64,000 nucleotides of DNA from an uncultured Amphritea sp. (lineage in GTDB: Bacteria > Pseudomonadota > Gammaproteobacteria > Pseudomonadales > Balneatricaceae), in contig NZ_CAKZLP010000054.1 of NCBI RefSeq assembly GCF_937127095.1, positions 248,001 to 312,000 on the forward strand, given 5' to 3'. Positions 10,071 to 17,199 of this stretch are shown here, one piece after another (positions within the stretch are counted from its first letter, which is position 1; each line of letters begins with the position of its first letter). Both the position numbers and the translations under genes were made by a program. Below the pieces are notes generated by a model that was given only the letters and a program-made list of their open reading frames with translations, had not been told where the DNA came from and searched no databases.

Positions 10071-10102
10071 AAAAAAACGCGGTATATACGTCATATACCG
10101 CG
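10071..10102 (-). terminator. Intrinsic terminator of the candidate small RNA
   Basis: A perfect 10-bp stem on the minus strand (CGCGGTATAT with ATATACCGCG, loop GACGT) is followed at once by seven T. On the plus strand there is no T-run, so it acts leftward. The nearest annotated leftward gene upstream is absent for over 2 kb, so it must end an unannotated transcript. Confidence 0.82.
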
Positions 10103-10130
10103 CAAAACAACAATCAAGCAAAGAAGGGGA

Positions 10131-10146
10131 GGACAAACAATTGTCC
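10131..10146. repeat. Inverted repeat GGACAA-N4-TTGTCC
   Basis: A perfect 6-bp inverted repeat with a 4-base centre. Within the candidate small RNA it forms the middle hairpin. As DNA it could also be a protein-binding site; the sequence does not decide. Confidence 0.5.
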
Positions 10147-10213
10147 ACAACATTAGGGTTGAAGCAAAGCAAGTTCGTATGAGTATCTACTTGTACAACC
10201 CTTACCAGAAATA

Positions 10214-10229
10214 AGCACTATTTATACCA
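10214..10229 (-). promoter_or_regulatory. Sigma-54-like promoter before the candidate small RNA
   Basis: The minus strand reads TGGTATAAATAGTGCT. The GG and GC doublets are ten bases apart, as required, and TGG..A and TGCT match the consensus; C4, C6 and G7 do not. Transcription would start near 10203 and stop at the terminator at 10071, giving about 130 nucleotides. Confidence 0.5.
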
Positions 10230-10322
10230 ACATTACTAATTGTATATTTATCAATAACATAAGAAAATAATCCATTATATTTCGATAATTAATTCTCATA
10301 TAACTGTTTCAATTAAAAACAT

Positions 10323-10343
10323 AGTGTCCAAATAAACGACACT
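10323..10343. promoter_or_regulatory. Inverted repeat AGTGTC-N9-GACACT, possible activator site
   Basis: A perfect 6-bp inverted repeat about 140-160 bp upstream of the aldehyde dehydrogenase sigma-54 promoter, the distance usual for sigma-54 enhancers. A second related palindrome, GACACCTGTC, lies at 10396-10405. Both share GACAC, so they may be binding sites of the AcoR-type activator. This is inferred from position and symmetry only. Confidence 0.4.
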
Positions 10344-10481
10344 TTCTTTCTGGCTCAAAGAAGACTCAACGCAAAGACTCGCCGACTTTTTTTTTGACAC
10401 CTGTCTCAAACTTAAACACACCAAAACCAATCCAATACAAATATATCCTTAATATTCATACATTTAAGTGAAAACTAGATA

Positions 10482-10497
10482 CGGCACACAAATTGCT
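10482..10497 (+). promoter_or_regulatory. Sigma-54-like promoter of the aldehyde dehydrogenase gene
   Basis: The site reads CGGCACACAAATTGCT. It has GGCAC and TTGCT with exact -24/-12 spacing (GG-N10-GC) and differs from TGGCACG-N4-TTGCW only at the first and seventh bases. The inferred start is near 10508, leaving a leader of about 78 bases before the ATG at 10586. Confidence 0.75.
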
Positions 10498-10585
10498 TTC
10501 TTAATAAACGCGCATTTTTAAAGGTGGACTTAAATAAAGAATTACCCCTTTTGAAATTTAGTGACAACAATAAAAAGGACTAATT

Positions 10586-12091
10586 ATGACTATTTCAGAA
10601 TCACAATTCTCACCATCGGCGGCAGCGATGGACTTTATTCAGCGCCAACATAAACTCCTGATAGGTGATCAGAGACTTGAAGCTGAAGATGGCCGGACAC
10701 TGCCCGTCATCAATCCAGCAAACGGCGAACAGATCGCTACGGTCCCAAGCGGCAATAAAGCAGAAATCGATAAAGCCGTCGCGATGGCCCGTAAAACCTT
10801 TGAAGATTCAGCCTGGAGCCGTATCAAGCCAGTGGATCGACAAAAGCTACTATGGAACTTCGCCGATCTGATTGAAAAGAATGCACGACTGCTGGCGGAG
10901 ATAGAGTCTCTGGATAATGGTAAGAGCGTGGTTATTGCAGAACATGTGGATATCCGCCTGGCGATCGATTTCCTGCGTTACATGGCAGGCTTTGCCACTA
11001 AGATTGAAGGCCGCAGTGTCGACGTCTCCGTACCCTTTATGCCGGATGCACAATTTCATGGCTATACCCGCCGGGAAGCGGTCGGTGTGGTTGGCGCCAT
11101 CGTCGCCTGGAACTTCCCACTGTTGCTGGCCTGCTGGAAACTGGGCCCGGCGCTGGCTGCAGGCTGCACCGTGGTGCTCAAGCCCGCCGATGAAACCCCA
11201 CTGACCGCATTAATGCTCGGTGAGCTGGCACTGGAAGCCGGTTATCCACCCGGCGTACTGAACGTGGTCACCGGCACCGGTATCGAAGCGGGTGCGGCCC
11301 TGTCTCATCATCCTGATGTGGATAAACTCACCTTTACCGGCTCCACTGAAGTGGGCAAACTGATCGGCAAGGCCGCGATGGACAGCATGACCCGGGTGAC
11401 CCTGGAGTTGGGTGGCAAGTCGCCCACTATCGTACTGGAAGACGCCGACCTGCAGACTGCTGCTGCCGGTGCCGCCAACGCAATTTTCTTCAACCAGGGT
11501 CAGGTGTGTTGCGCCGGTTCACGCCTTTATGTGCATAAAAAACATTTCGACAATGTGGTCGCCGATATCTCCGCCATTGCCGAGGGTATGACCCTGGGAC
11601 ATGGGCTCGATCCCAATACACAGATGGGCCCACTCATCTCCGCTAAACAGCAGAACCGGGTGTGTAACTATATTGAGCAGGGCCGCAACAGTGGTGCCAC
11701 TATTACCACCGGTGGTATTGCGGTGCCCGGTCCGGGTTTCTTCGTTAAACCCACCGTGATGGTTGATGTGAACCAGAACTCCAGTGTGGTGCAGGAAGAG
11801 ATCTTCGGCCCGGTCCTGGTGGCGATGCCGTTTGATGATATCGAAGAAGCGGTGCGTATCGCCAACGATAGCCAATACGGACTGGGGGCCAGCATCTGGT
11901 CAAACAACTTGTCTCAGGTTCACCGCATGATTCCGCGCATCAAGTCCGGTTCTGTCTGGGTCAACTGCCATACGGCACTCGACCCTGCCCTGCCGTTCGG
12001 TGGTTATAAACAATCCGGACTTGGCCGCGAGATGGGCAGTGATGTGATTGAGCACTACACCGAGGTTAAATCAGTATTGATGAGTATCTGA
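10586..12091 (+). CDS. NAD-dependent aldehyde dehydrogenase, phenylacetaldehyde dehydrogenase-like
   Basis: Oxidises an aldehyde to its acid with NAD. The 501-residue protein has the ALDH fold with catalytic E274 (VTLELGGKSP) and C308 (NQGQVCCAGSR), the NAD-site WNFP and TFTGSTEVG. The C-terminal stretch NCHTALDPALPFGGYKQSG recalls FeaB/phenylacetaldehyde dehydrogenases. It diverges from the PQQ alcohol dehydrogenase unit, shares the regulatory gap and has its own sigma-54-like promoter, so it probably removes the aldehyde made by that enzyme. Substrate (phenylacetaldehyde or a general alkanal) is not settled by sequence. AAAAGGA precedes the start. Confidence 0.88.
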   Translation: MTISESQFSPSAAAMDFIQRQHKLLIGDQRLEAEDGRTLPVINPANGEQIATVPSGNKAEIDKAVAMARKTFEDSAWSRIKPVDRQKLLWNFADLIEKNARLLAEIESLDNGKSVVIAEHVDIRLAIDFLRYMAGFATKIEGRSVDVSVPFMPDAQFHGYTRREAVGVVGAIVAWNFPLLLACWKLGPALAAGCTVVLKPADETPLTALMLGELALEAGYPPGVLNVVTGTGIEAGAALSHHPDVDKLTFTGSTEVGKLIGKAAMDSMTRVTLELGGKSPTIVLEDADLQTAAAGAANAIFFNQGQVCCAGSRLYVHKKHFDNVVADISAIAEGMTLGHGLDPNTQMGPLISAKQQNRVCNYIEQGRNSGATITTGGIAVPGPGFFVKPTVMVDVNQNSSVVQEEIFGPVLVAMPFDDIEEAVRIANDSQYGLGASIWSNNLSQVHRMIPRIKSGSVWVNCHTALDPALPFGGYKQSGLGREMGSDVIEHYTEVKSVLMSI

Positions 12092-12112
12092 ACCCAATAA
12101 ACGGTCACCCGA

Positions 12113-12147
12113 AAAGAGCTGCAGACTCTGTCTGTGGCTCTTTTTTT
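12113..12147 (+). terminator. Terminator of the aldehyde dehydrogenase gene
   Basis: A two-part stem, AAGAGC...GCTCTT enclosing CAGAC-TCT-GTCTG, is followed by a run of seven T, beginning about 22 bp after the stop codon. Confidence 0.85.
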
Positions 12148-12346
12148 GTTTATCTTACGCCCTCTTTGTCATTGCCTTAATTCGCTGCTGGTAGCAGCTC
12201 CTACCAAAAGATACTCAACCAACGGAACGGATCCGTTTAACGCAGAGCCCGGCATGAGTCTGTGTATCCCACCTGTCATCATTAACCTTTGGAAACAGAG
12301 TCACGCTTGCTATGATGCAGACCTCACTTATCAAGGTTCGTCATTT

Positions 12347-12712
12347 ATGAAAATTCACCGCATTAACCCCTGCAAACGCTGGTCTGATGTGACTATCTTT
12401 AACGGTATCGCCAGTTTTGTTGAGGTCGCCGATGCAGACACATCGGCCGGTATGCAATGTCAGGTGCAGCAAATACTGGATCAGGCGGAACAACAGCTCA
12501 AAGCGATTGACAGCGATAGGTCCCGCATCTTATCAGTGACAATTTATGTCACCGATTTTGCCAACTTTGCTGCACTGAATGAGGTTTGGGATGGATGGTT
12601 TCCCGAAGGTTGTGCGCCCAGCCGAGCCTGTGTAAAAGCTGAACTAGCCGATCCTGATCTGTTAGTCGAAATGGCATTTACGGCAGCAGCAGGTGCAAAA
12701 TATCAATCATAA
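12347..12712 (+). CDS. RidA (YjgF/YER057c) family protein
   Basis: A 121-residue trimer-forming RidA-like protein; the family commonly deaminates reactive imines and enamines. The tail of the fold is clear: RILSVTIYVTDFANFAALNEV, then the Arg-containing PSRACVKAEL and VEMAFTAAA. The Arg that binds the carboxylate of substrates in RidA is present in SRACVK. An upstream in-frame extension to 12134 exists but has no family similarity, so the ATG at 12347 was chosen. Its place near amine-oxidation genes, which yield imines, is suggestive, but it lies outside the qhp operon and on the other strand. Confidence 0.82.
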   Translation: MKIHRINPCKRWSDVTIFNGIASFVEVADADTSAGMQCQVQQILDQAEQQLKAIDSDRSRILSVTIYVTDFANFAALNEVWDGWFPEGCAPSRACVKAELADPDLLVEMAFTAAAGAKYQS

Positions 12713-12783
12713 GCAGATAATCGGGTGGTTAGTGTACTTTGCTCCTTTATTTCACCTCCGCTGGACAACCGGGAAAAACGCAG

Positions 12784-13260
12784 ATGTTTTTTAGCCCCAA
12801 AAGTGAGAAGAAACTACTGACGCTGACACGGATCGATCCCACTAATCCGCTGGCCTCGTATTCCAAACACCCATTCGAACTGGACGGTTCTCAGTGGCCT
12901 TCGGTGGAACACTACTACCAGGCAATGAAGTTCGCTGATGCGCAATATGTTGAGCAGATCCGCCAGGCCCCTCACCCAGCCGATGCGGCAAAACTGGGCA
13001 AAAGCAAAAAACACGAAAAACGCAACGACTGGGATAGGGTTAAGGTGACCGTCATGACCCGCGGCACCTATATCAAATGCCGTACCTACCCGGAGATTGC
13101 GCAAATGCTACTGGATACCGGTGCGATCGATATTGCCGATGTCACCCAGTACGACTACTTCTGGGGTAGTGGCCGGGATATGCGAGGCAATAACGCCTTT
13201 GGCAAAATGCTGATGGAGATTCGGGATAAACTGCGCGAAGAGAGGGCGCAGCAAATTTAA
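12784..13260 (+). CDS. NADAR family protein (YbiA/DUF1768-like)
   Basis: 158 residues from the ATG at 12784. The family signature is seen as NPLASYSKHPFELDG, WPSVEHYYQAMKF, KKHEKRNDWDRVKVTVM and the closing YFWGSGRDMRGNNAFGKML. NADAR proteins cleave N-glycosidic bonds; E. coli YbiA acts on early riboflavin intermediates, and other members remove ADP-ribose. The specific job here is unknown. It is a single gene converging with qhpG, whose stop is 24 bp away. A TTG 45 bp upstream is a less likely start. Confidence 0.85.
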   Translation: MFFSPKSEKKLLTLTRIDPTNPLASYSKHPFELDGSQWPSVEHYYQAMKFADAQYVEQIRQAPHPADAAKLGKSKKHEKRNDWDRVKVTVMTRGTYIKCRTYPEIAQMLLDTGAIDIADVTQYDYFWGSGRDMRGNNAFGKMLMEIRDKLREERAQQI

Positions 13261-13284
13261 GACACGAATATCAGCTTTTTGTTT

Positions 13285-14640
13285 CTAGCGCTCAGCCTTC
13301 AACCAGCGATTCTGATACAACCAACGGGTAAGCCCGGCCGCGCTTTCTGGACTCATCCCCAGCGCTGTCTCGAGACAGCGTTGCGGGCTTATGCCCTGCT
13401 CTTTGTTTTGCAGTGCACGTACCACCGGTGCCATTGGTATGCCATTGAGATGCCAGATGCCCAGTGGCTGGTCATTGGTGATCACCACCTCATGCTCCTC
13501 AATCAGGCCATTACTCACCACCGGCATGCTGACTACCTGCAGCGAATCAGGATCGGTTTCCTGGTGCAGGGGCTGATTATCGGGCCAGTTACGCCGTGTC
13601 GCCCAGAACGGGTTATCCCACCAGCGCTCTTCGGAGGCATAAAAATCCCGGCCGATGCGGGCAAAACGGTGAAACAAGTGATCGACCCGCTGTTGATAAA
13701 ACTGTTTCGCCAGCGTCGCGCGTTCGGGTTGCTGCAGCAGGGTGTTAATTACGGCCGGTGCCTGCAGGGCACTGGAGAGTGCCTGAAAAATACCGTTACC
13801 TGAGAGCGGGTCTACCGCCATCGCCGCATCCCCTACCCTGATCCAGTTATCGCCTACCGCCTTACGACAGAGTATCGGTGTGCTGGTGCGGGCGTGAATT
13901 ATCCCGGTGGGTTCGGCGTTGGCGATAAACGGCTGCGCTCTGGGCAGGGTGCGCAGAATAGCGTTACAGTGATCAATCAGTTGGGCTTTGTCCGGCAGAT
14001 CCGCCGTCGCCACATCAAAGGTCAGTTGCAGATACCGGGTACCATCGGACCAGGCGGCCATCCAGGCCCAGCCATCCTGAAAACTTTCGGCGGCGGACTG
14101 CGGCTGACAGGGTTCGCCCTGCCAGTATTGCAATAACGACACCGTTTCACTGCCGCGCAGCCGCGCCAGCCCCGCTGCGGGAGCACTGCGACCACGGGCT
14201 TCGACAAGAAAACCAGCGCTAACTGACTGAGCATCCTCATCCTTAATTTCAACAGTGAAGCGGTCACTGTCAGCAACAACTTTGCCAACCCGCCCCTGAA
14301 TCAGGTTTACCCCTGCTGCCTGCAGGTCCTGGCCTATGCCCCGATCAAGTTCACTGCGGTTGATCAGCATCTCGGTATTGGCGCTGTTGGTAGCACCGTT
14401 CCAGCTGGCGAGCCGTGGCGAGGGTTGCGGCAGCTTCGCCAGTGCCTGGTTAAACCCGGCATTGCGCAGCCCTTCTAACACCCGCTCGGAGATCCCCTCG
14501 ACCGCTTTAAACGGTCTCGGCTCAGCGATCACGCTGACATCATAGCCCAGTTTTCTCAGGCCCAGAGCGGTGGCACCTCCGGCAGGTCCCCCCCCCAGCA
14601 CAACAATATGGGTTAACGGTTTTTGTTGCGCCATACTCAT
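13285..14640 (-). CDS. qhpG: QhpG, flavoprotein monooxygenase of quinohaemoprotein amine dehydrogenase maturation
   Basis: A 451-residue FAD-dependent monooxygenase of the tryptophan-halogenase/LodB-like class. The FAD-binding GGGPAGGATA motif is at about residues 16-25 and the second FAD motif GDAAMAVDPLSGNGI at about 273. In QHNDH producers, QhpG dihydroxylates the Trp of the small subunit while it is still with its leader, starting formation of cysteine tryptophylquinone. It is the last gene of the leftward qhp operon. Its ATG overlaps the qhpE stop by one base (TGATG) and GGAGG lies upstream. Confidence 0.88.
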   Translation of the reverse strand: MSMAQQKPLTHIVVLGGGPAGGATALGLRKLGYDVSVIAEPRPFKAVEGISERVLEGLRNAGFNQALAKLPQPSPRLASWNGATNSANTEMLINRSELDRGIGQDLQAAGVNLIQGRVGKVVADSDRFTVEIKDEDAQSVSAGFLVEARGRSAPAAGLARLRGSETVSLLQYWQGEPCQPQSAAESFQDGWAWMAAWSDGTRYLQLTFDVATADLPDKAQLIDHCNAILRTLPRAQPFIANAEPTGIIHARTSTPILCRKAVGDNWIRVGDAAMAVDPLSGNGIFQALSSALQAPAVINTLLQQPERATLAKQFYQQRVDHLFHRFARIGRDFYASEERWWDNPFWATRRNWPDNQPLHQETDPDSLQVVSMPVVSNGLIEEHEVVITNDQPLGIWHLNGIPMAPVVRALQNKEQGISPQRCLETALGMSPESAAGLTRWLYQNRWLKAER

Positions 14641-15365
14641 CAGGCCTCACCTCCACTGTCAGACTTAACCGCCTGGGGGAAACGGACTTCAACACCAAAA
14701 TAGTCCGCCTGACTCTCCAGCCAGCGATCCACTGAGGCCAGATCGGCAGCACCACCCTGACTCAGATAGCGGCCAATATGGCCAGTTAACTGAGCGCACC
14801 CTGCACTGGCCCCAATCACGCCGTTGCGGGCTTTGACATAGCCGCCAAAATCCGCGTATTGGGTTTTTAAACAGCTGAGCTGTTGCGGGCTCTGGCAACG
14901 GGCATCACCGGTCATACGCAACACACCTGGGTAAGCTGAAGGATACACAGGATCACCTTTAGCCGGGGATGAGGCACAGATAATCACTCCTGCTGCCAAG
15001 GCTCTCTCGCAGGCAGTGCGTAGTATCTCGCGATCATTGCGCAGCCCCAGACTGAGGTTGATCAGATCAACCTGCTGCTCCACCAGCCAGTCGATCGCCG
15101 CGGCAACCTGGGCCGGAGTTGTCGCTAAACGTTCGGTGAATATCTGCGCGATGGCAAACTCTGCGTCGGGTGCCTGTCCAGCGATCACCTCTAACAGTGC
15201 TGAGCCGTGCCCCAACTGGTCATCCGTCACCGGTGCTAAAACGATACCCTCATCAAACCGGAATGCCTGTGAGACAACCACCCGGTCACACCCGGTTGGC
15301 GGGAACCCGGCAAAACCACAACCACTGTCGACCAGACCGATCAGAACTTTATCCTTCTGCCCCAT
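14640..15365 (-). CDS. qhpE: QhpE, subtilisin-like protease that removes the QhpC leader
   Basis: This 241-residue intracellular subtilase is short and lacks a signal or prodomain, as known for QhpE. The catalytic triad is visible: D13 (GLVDSGCG), H53 (QLGHGS) and S187 (GASAGCAQLTG, in place of the classic GTSxAxP). QhpE cuts the N-terminal leader from the cross-linked small subunit QhpC. It is one base downstream of qhpF and overlaps qhpG, placing it inside the amine dehydrogenase operon. Confidence 0.9.
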   Translation of the reverse strand: MGQKDKVLIGLVDSGCGFAGFPPTGCDRVVVSQAFRFDEGIVLAPVTDDQLGHGSALLEVIAGQAPDAEFAIAQIFTERLATTPAQVAAAIDWLVEQQVDLINLSLGLRNDREILRTACERALAAGVIICASSPAKGDPVYPSAYPGVLRMTGDARCQSPQQLSCLKTQYADFGGYVKARNGVIGASAGCAQLTGHIGRYLSQGGAADLASVDRWLESQADYFGVEVRFPQAVKSDSGGEA

Positions 15366-15366
15366 C

Positions 15367-17097
15367 TCAACCCACCTCCGGCAGACTTTTTTCAGCCACT
15401 AACTGGCCACGGTTTAACTCAATACGCAGATCAACCCCGCTGAGGGTTGAGGCCCGGTGGCTGATCAGGATGCGGGTCTTACCGGAAAATATCCGGTTTA
15501 CATTGGCGATCACTTCGGTTTCGGTGGCTTCATCCACCGCCGAGGTCGCTTCATCCAGTATCAGGATGGCCGGTTGTTGCAGAATCGCCCGGGCGATCGC
15601 TACCCGCTGTTTCTGACCACCGGACAGCTGACTGCCCCGCTCCCCCAGTGGCGTTTCCAGCCCCAGCGGCAGAGAGCTGATCAGCTCAGTCAGCTGTGAC
15701 TGTTGGCACGCAGCAATAACCTCAGCATCGCTGGCTTCGGGTGCGGCATAACGGATATTTTCCATCAGAGAGCCCCTGAACAGAGTGATATCCTGGCTCA
15801 CCAGCGCCACCCGTTTGCGCAGCGCCATCGGCGGTAGCTGCTTCAGGTTGATGCCATCAATCAGAATACGGCCCTGCTCCGGGTCGTAATAGCGCATCAG
15901 CAGATCGATCACCGTAGATTTACCCACCCCGGAGGCTCCGATCAGAGCGATGCTGGCACCGGCTGGAAACAACGCTGAAGCATGGTTCAGAATCGGCTCA
16001 TTACGGCCCTCGTAACTAAAACTGACCCGGTCAAAGCTAATTTCACCGCGCATATTATCTGTCAGAGAAGCCGGTTGTTCAGGCGTGGAAATGTCCGGTT
16101 CGGCCCGGCGCAGATCCATCACCCGATCGAGACTGACCGACATCCGCTGGATCGCCACGTATAAGCCTAAGAGGCTCTGTACCGGTCCGGTGGCCATGCC
16201 TAAATAGGTAGAAAATGCGATCAGCGAACCCAGTTGCCACTGTCCCTGTATTACCCAATAGCCACCTATCAGAAAAGCCGTGGCGCGGGTTAGCGAGGTC
16301 AGTGTGCCTGGAATCGCCTGGGTAAAAAATTCAGTCACCTGCAGTTTCAGCAGATCGGTCAGATAGTTATCGCTAAGGCTATGAAGCTTGCGGGATTCCC
16401 GTTTCTCCTGCGACACCGCCTGGATAAACTTCATGGCGGGCAGGGTTTCTACCAGAAACGAACTCAGATCAGCAGAGCGCTCACGAATGATCCGTGTCTG
16501 ACGTTCCACTTTACGCCGCATCCAGCGCAACCAGAGAATTTCCAGCGGAATCAGCACTAATACCAGCAACGACAGTTTCCATGAGAGAGTGACCAGGAGT
16601 ACCAATGCACCCACCAGCCCCAGCACACTGCTCAGGGCGGAAAACATACTATCCACGGCAAAGCGCTGAATCTGTGATACATCACCATCCAGCCGGGAGA
16701 GAATATCGCCTATACGGCGGCCACCAAAAAACTTCGGTGACAGGGTTTGCAGATGCTCATACAGATGTTCTCGCAGGGAGAACAGGATCTTGCCCGACAG
16801 CTGAGTATGCAGATAGCGATTAATACCGGATAGTCCTGTGCTGATAATCCCAACCAGAATCATCGCTACCGACATGGTCACCAACATGCCGTAATCTTTC
16901 GCCAGCAAGCCCTCATCGATCAGCAGTTTGGTCAGCCAGGGCTGTAACAACACCAGCGCTGAGGCAAATACCGACAGCAGCATCAGGCCAATAATCGCTC
17001 TCGATTGTGGCCTGACAAAGGTGTAGAGCCAGCGAAACGCTTCTTCTAACCGGCCCCGGTCCTGGCCATCAATTGCTGCACTTAGCCATCTGATCAT
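15367..17097 (-). CDS. qhpF: QhpF, ABC exporter of the cross-linked QhpC subunit
   Basis: A 576-residue fused ABC exporter: six predicted membrane helices in the first ~320 residues, then an ATPase domain with Walker A GASGVGKST, signature LSGGQKQRVA and Walker B AILILDEATS. No C39 peptidase domain is present, fitting the separate protease QhpE. In QHNDH systems this transporter carries the modified gamma subunit to the periplasm. An in-frame TTG at 17130 lies inside the T-run of a terminator and was rejected; the ATG at 17097 gives the usual start MIRWLSAAID. Confidence 0.88.
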   Translation of the reverse strand: MIRWLSAAIDGQDRGRLEEAFRWLYTFVRPQSRAIIGLMLLSVFASALVLLQPWLTKLLIDEGLLAKDYGMLVTMSVAMILVGIISTGLSGINRYLHTQLSGKILFSLREHLYEHLQTLSPKFFGGRRIGDILSRLDGDVSQIQRFAVDSMFSALSSVLGLVGALVLLVTLSWKLSLLVLVLIPLEILWLRWMRRKVERQTRIIRERSADLSSFLVETLPAMKFIQAVSQEKRESRKLHSLSDNYLTDLLKLQVTEFFTQAIPGTLTSLTRATAFLIGGYWVIQGQWQLGSLIAFSTYLGMATGPVQSLLGLYVAIQRMSVSLDRVMDLRRAEPDISTPEQPASLTDNMRGEISFDRVSFSYEGRNEPILNHASALFPAGASIALIGASGVGKSTVIDLLMRYYDPEQGRILIDGINLKQLPPMALRKRVALVSQDITLFRGSLMENIRYAAPEASDAEVIAACQQSQLTELISSLPLGLETPLGERGSQLSGGQKQRVAIARAILQQPAILILDEATSAVDEATETEVIANVNRIFSGKTRILISHRASTLSGVDLRIELNRGQLVAEKSLPEVG

Positions 17098-17125
17098 GCG
17101 TGTGTCATCTCTTATTCTTGGCAGA

Positions 17126-17155
17126 TACAAAAAAGGCTGTCGCAGGACAGCCTTT
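17126..17155 (-). terminator. Hairpin between qhpB and qhpF
   Basis: The minus strand has a perfect 10-bp stem (AAAGGCTGTC with GACAGCCTTT, loop CTGC) followed by more T. It separates the structural genes (qhpA, D, C, B) from the export and processing genes (qhpF, E, G) and probably lowers expression of the latter. Confidence 0.85.
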
Positions 17156-17199
17156 ACTCACCAGATTAACATTCTGGACATCGAAGTGTTAGTCCCGAC

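Larger units (their letters stand above)
10071..10203 (-). ncRNA. Candidate sigma-54-dependent small RNA (about 130 nt)
   Basis: No reading frame of note is present, but the segment has the marks of an independent RNA. A sigma-54-like site lies just upstream (10214-10229). The predicted 5' end can pair AGGGTTG with CAACCCT about 30 bases on, with an inner CAAGT/ACTTG pairing. Next comes the hairpin GGACAA-TTGT-TTGTCC, then a C/T-rich unpaired stretch (TCCTCCCCTTCTTTG) containing an anti-Shine-Dalgarno CCTCC, then an intrinsic terminator. The terminator has no other minus-strand gene to serve. Existence and ends are inferred. Confidence 0.5.
9435..10585. other. AT-rich divergent regulatory gap (1.15 kb)
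   Basis: No convincing protein gene is present. Base composition is clearly lower in GC than the flanks, with long A/T runs. The gap holds a leftward sigma-54-like promoter at 9506-9521, a candidate small RNA (10071-10203) with its own promoter-like site, short inverted repeats that could bind the activator, and a rightward sigma-54-like promoter at 10482-10497. No transposase, att site or remnant gene was recognised. Confidence 0.7.

Noticed and set aside
9435..10585. AT-rich gap as a horizontally acquired island
   Set aside because: No integrase, transposase, direct repeats at the ends or tRNA was found; ordered promoters explain the gap better.
12134..12346. N-terminal extension of the RidA-like protein
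   Set aside because: The extra 71 residues overlap the terminator of the aldehyde dehydrogenase gene and have no family match; the ATG at 12347 gives the normal length.
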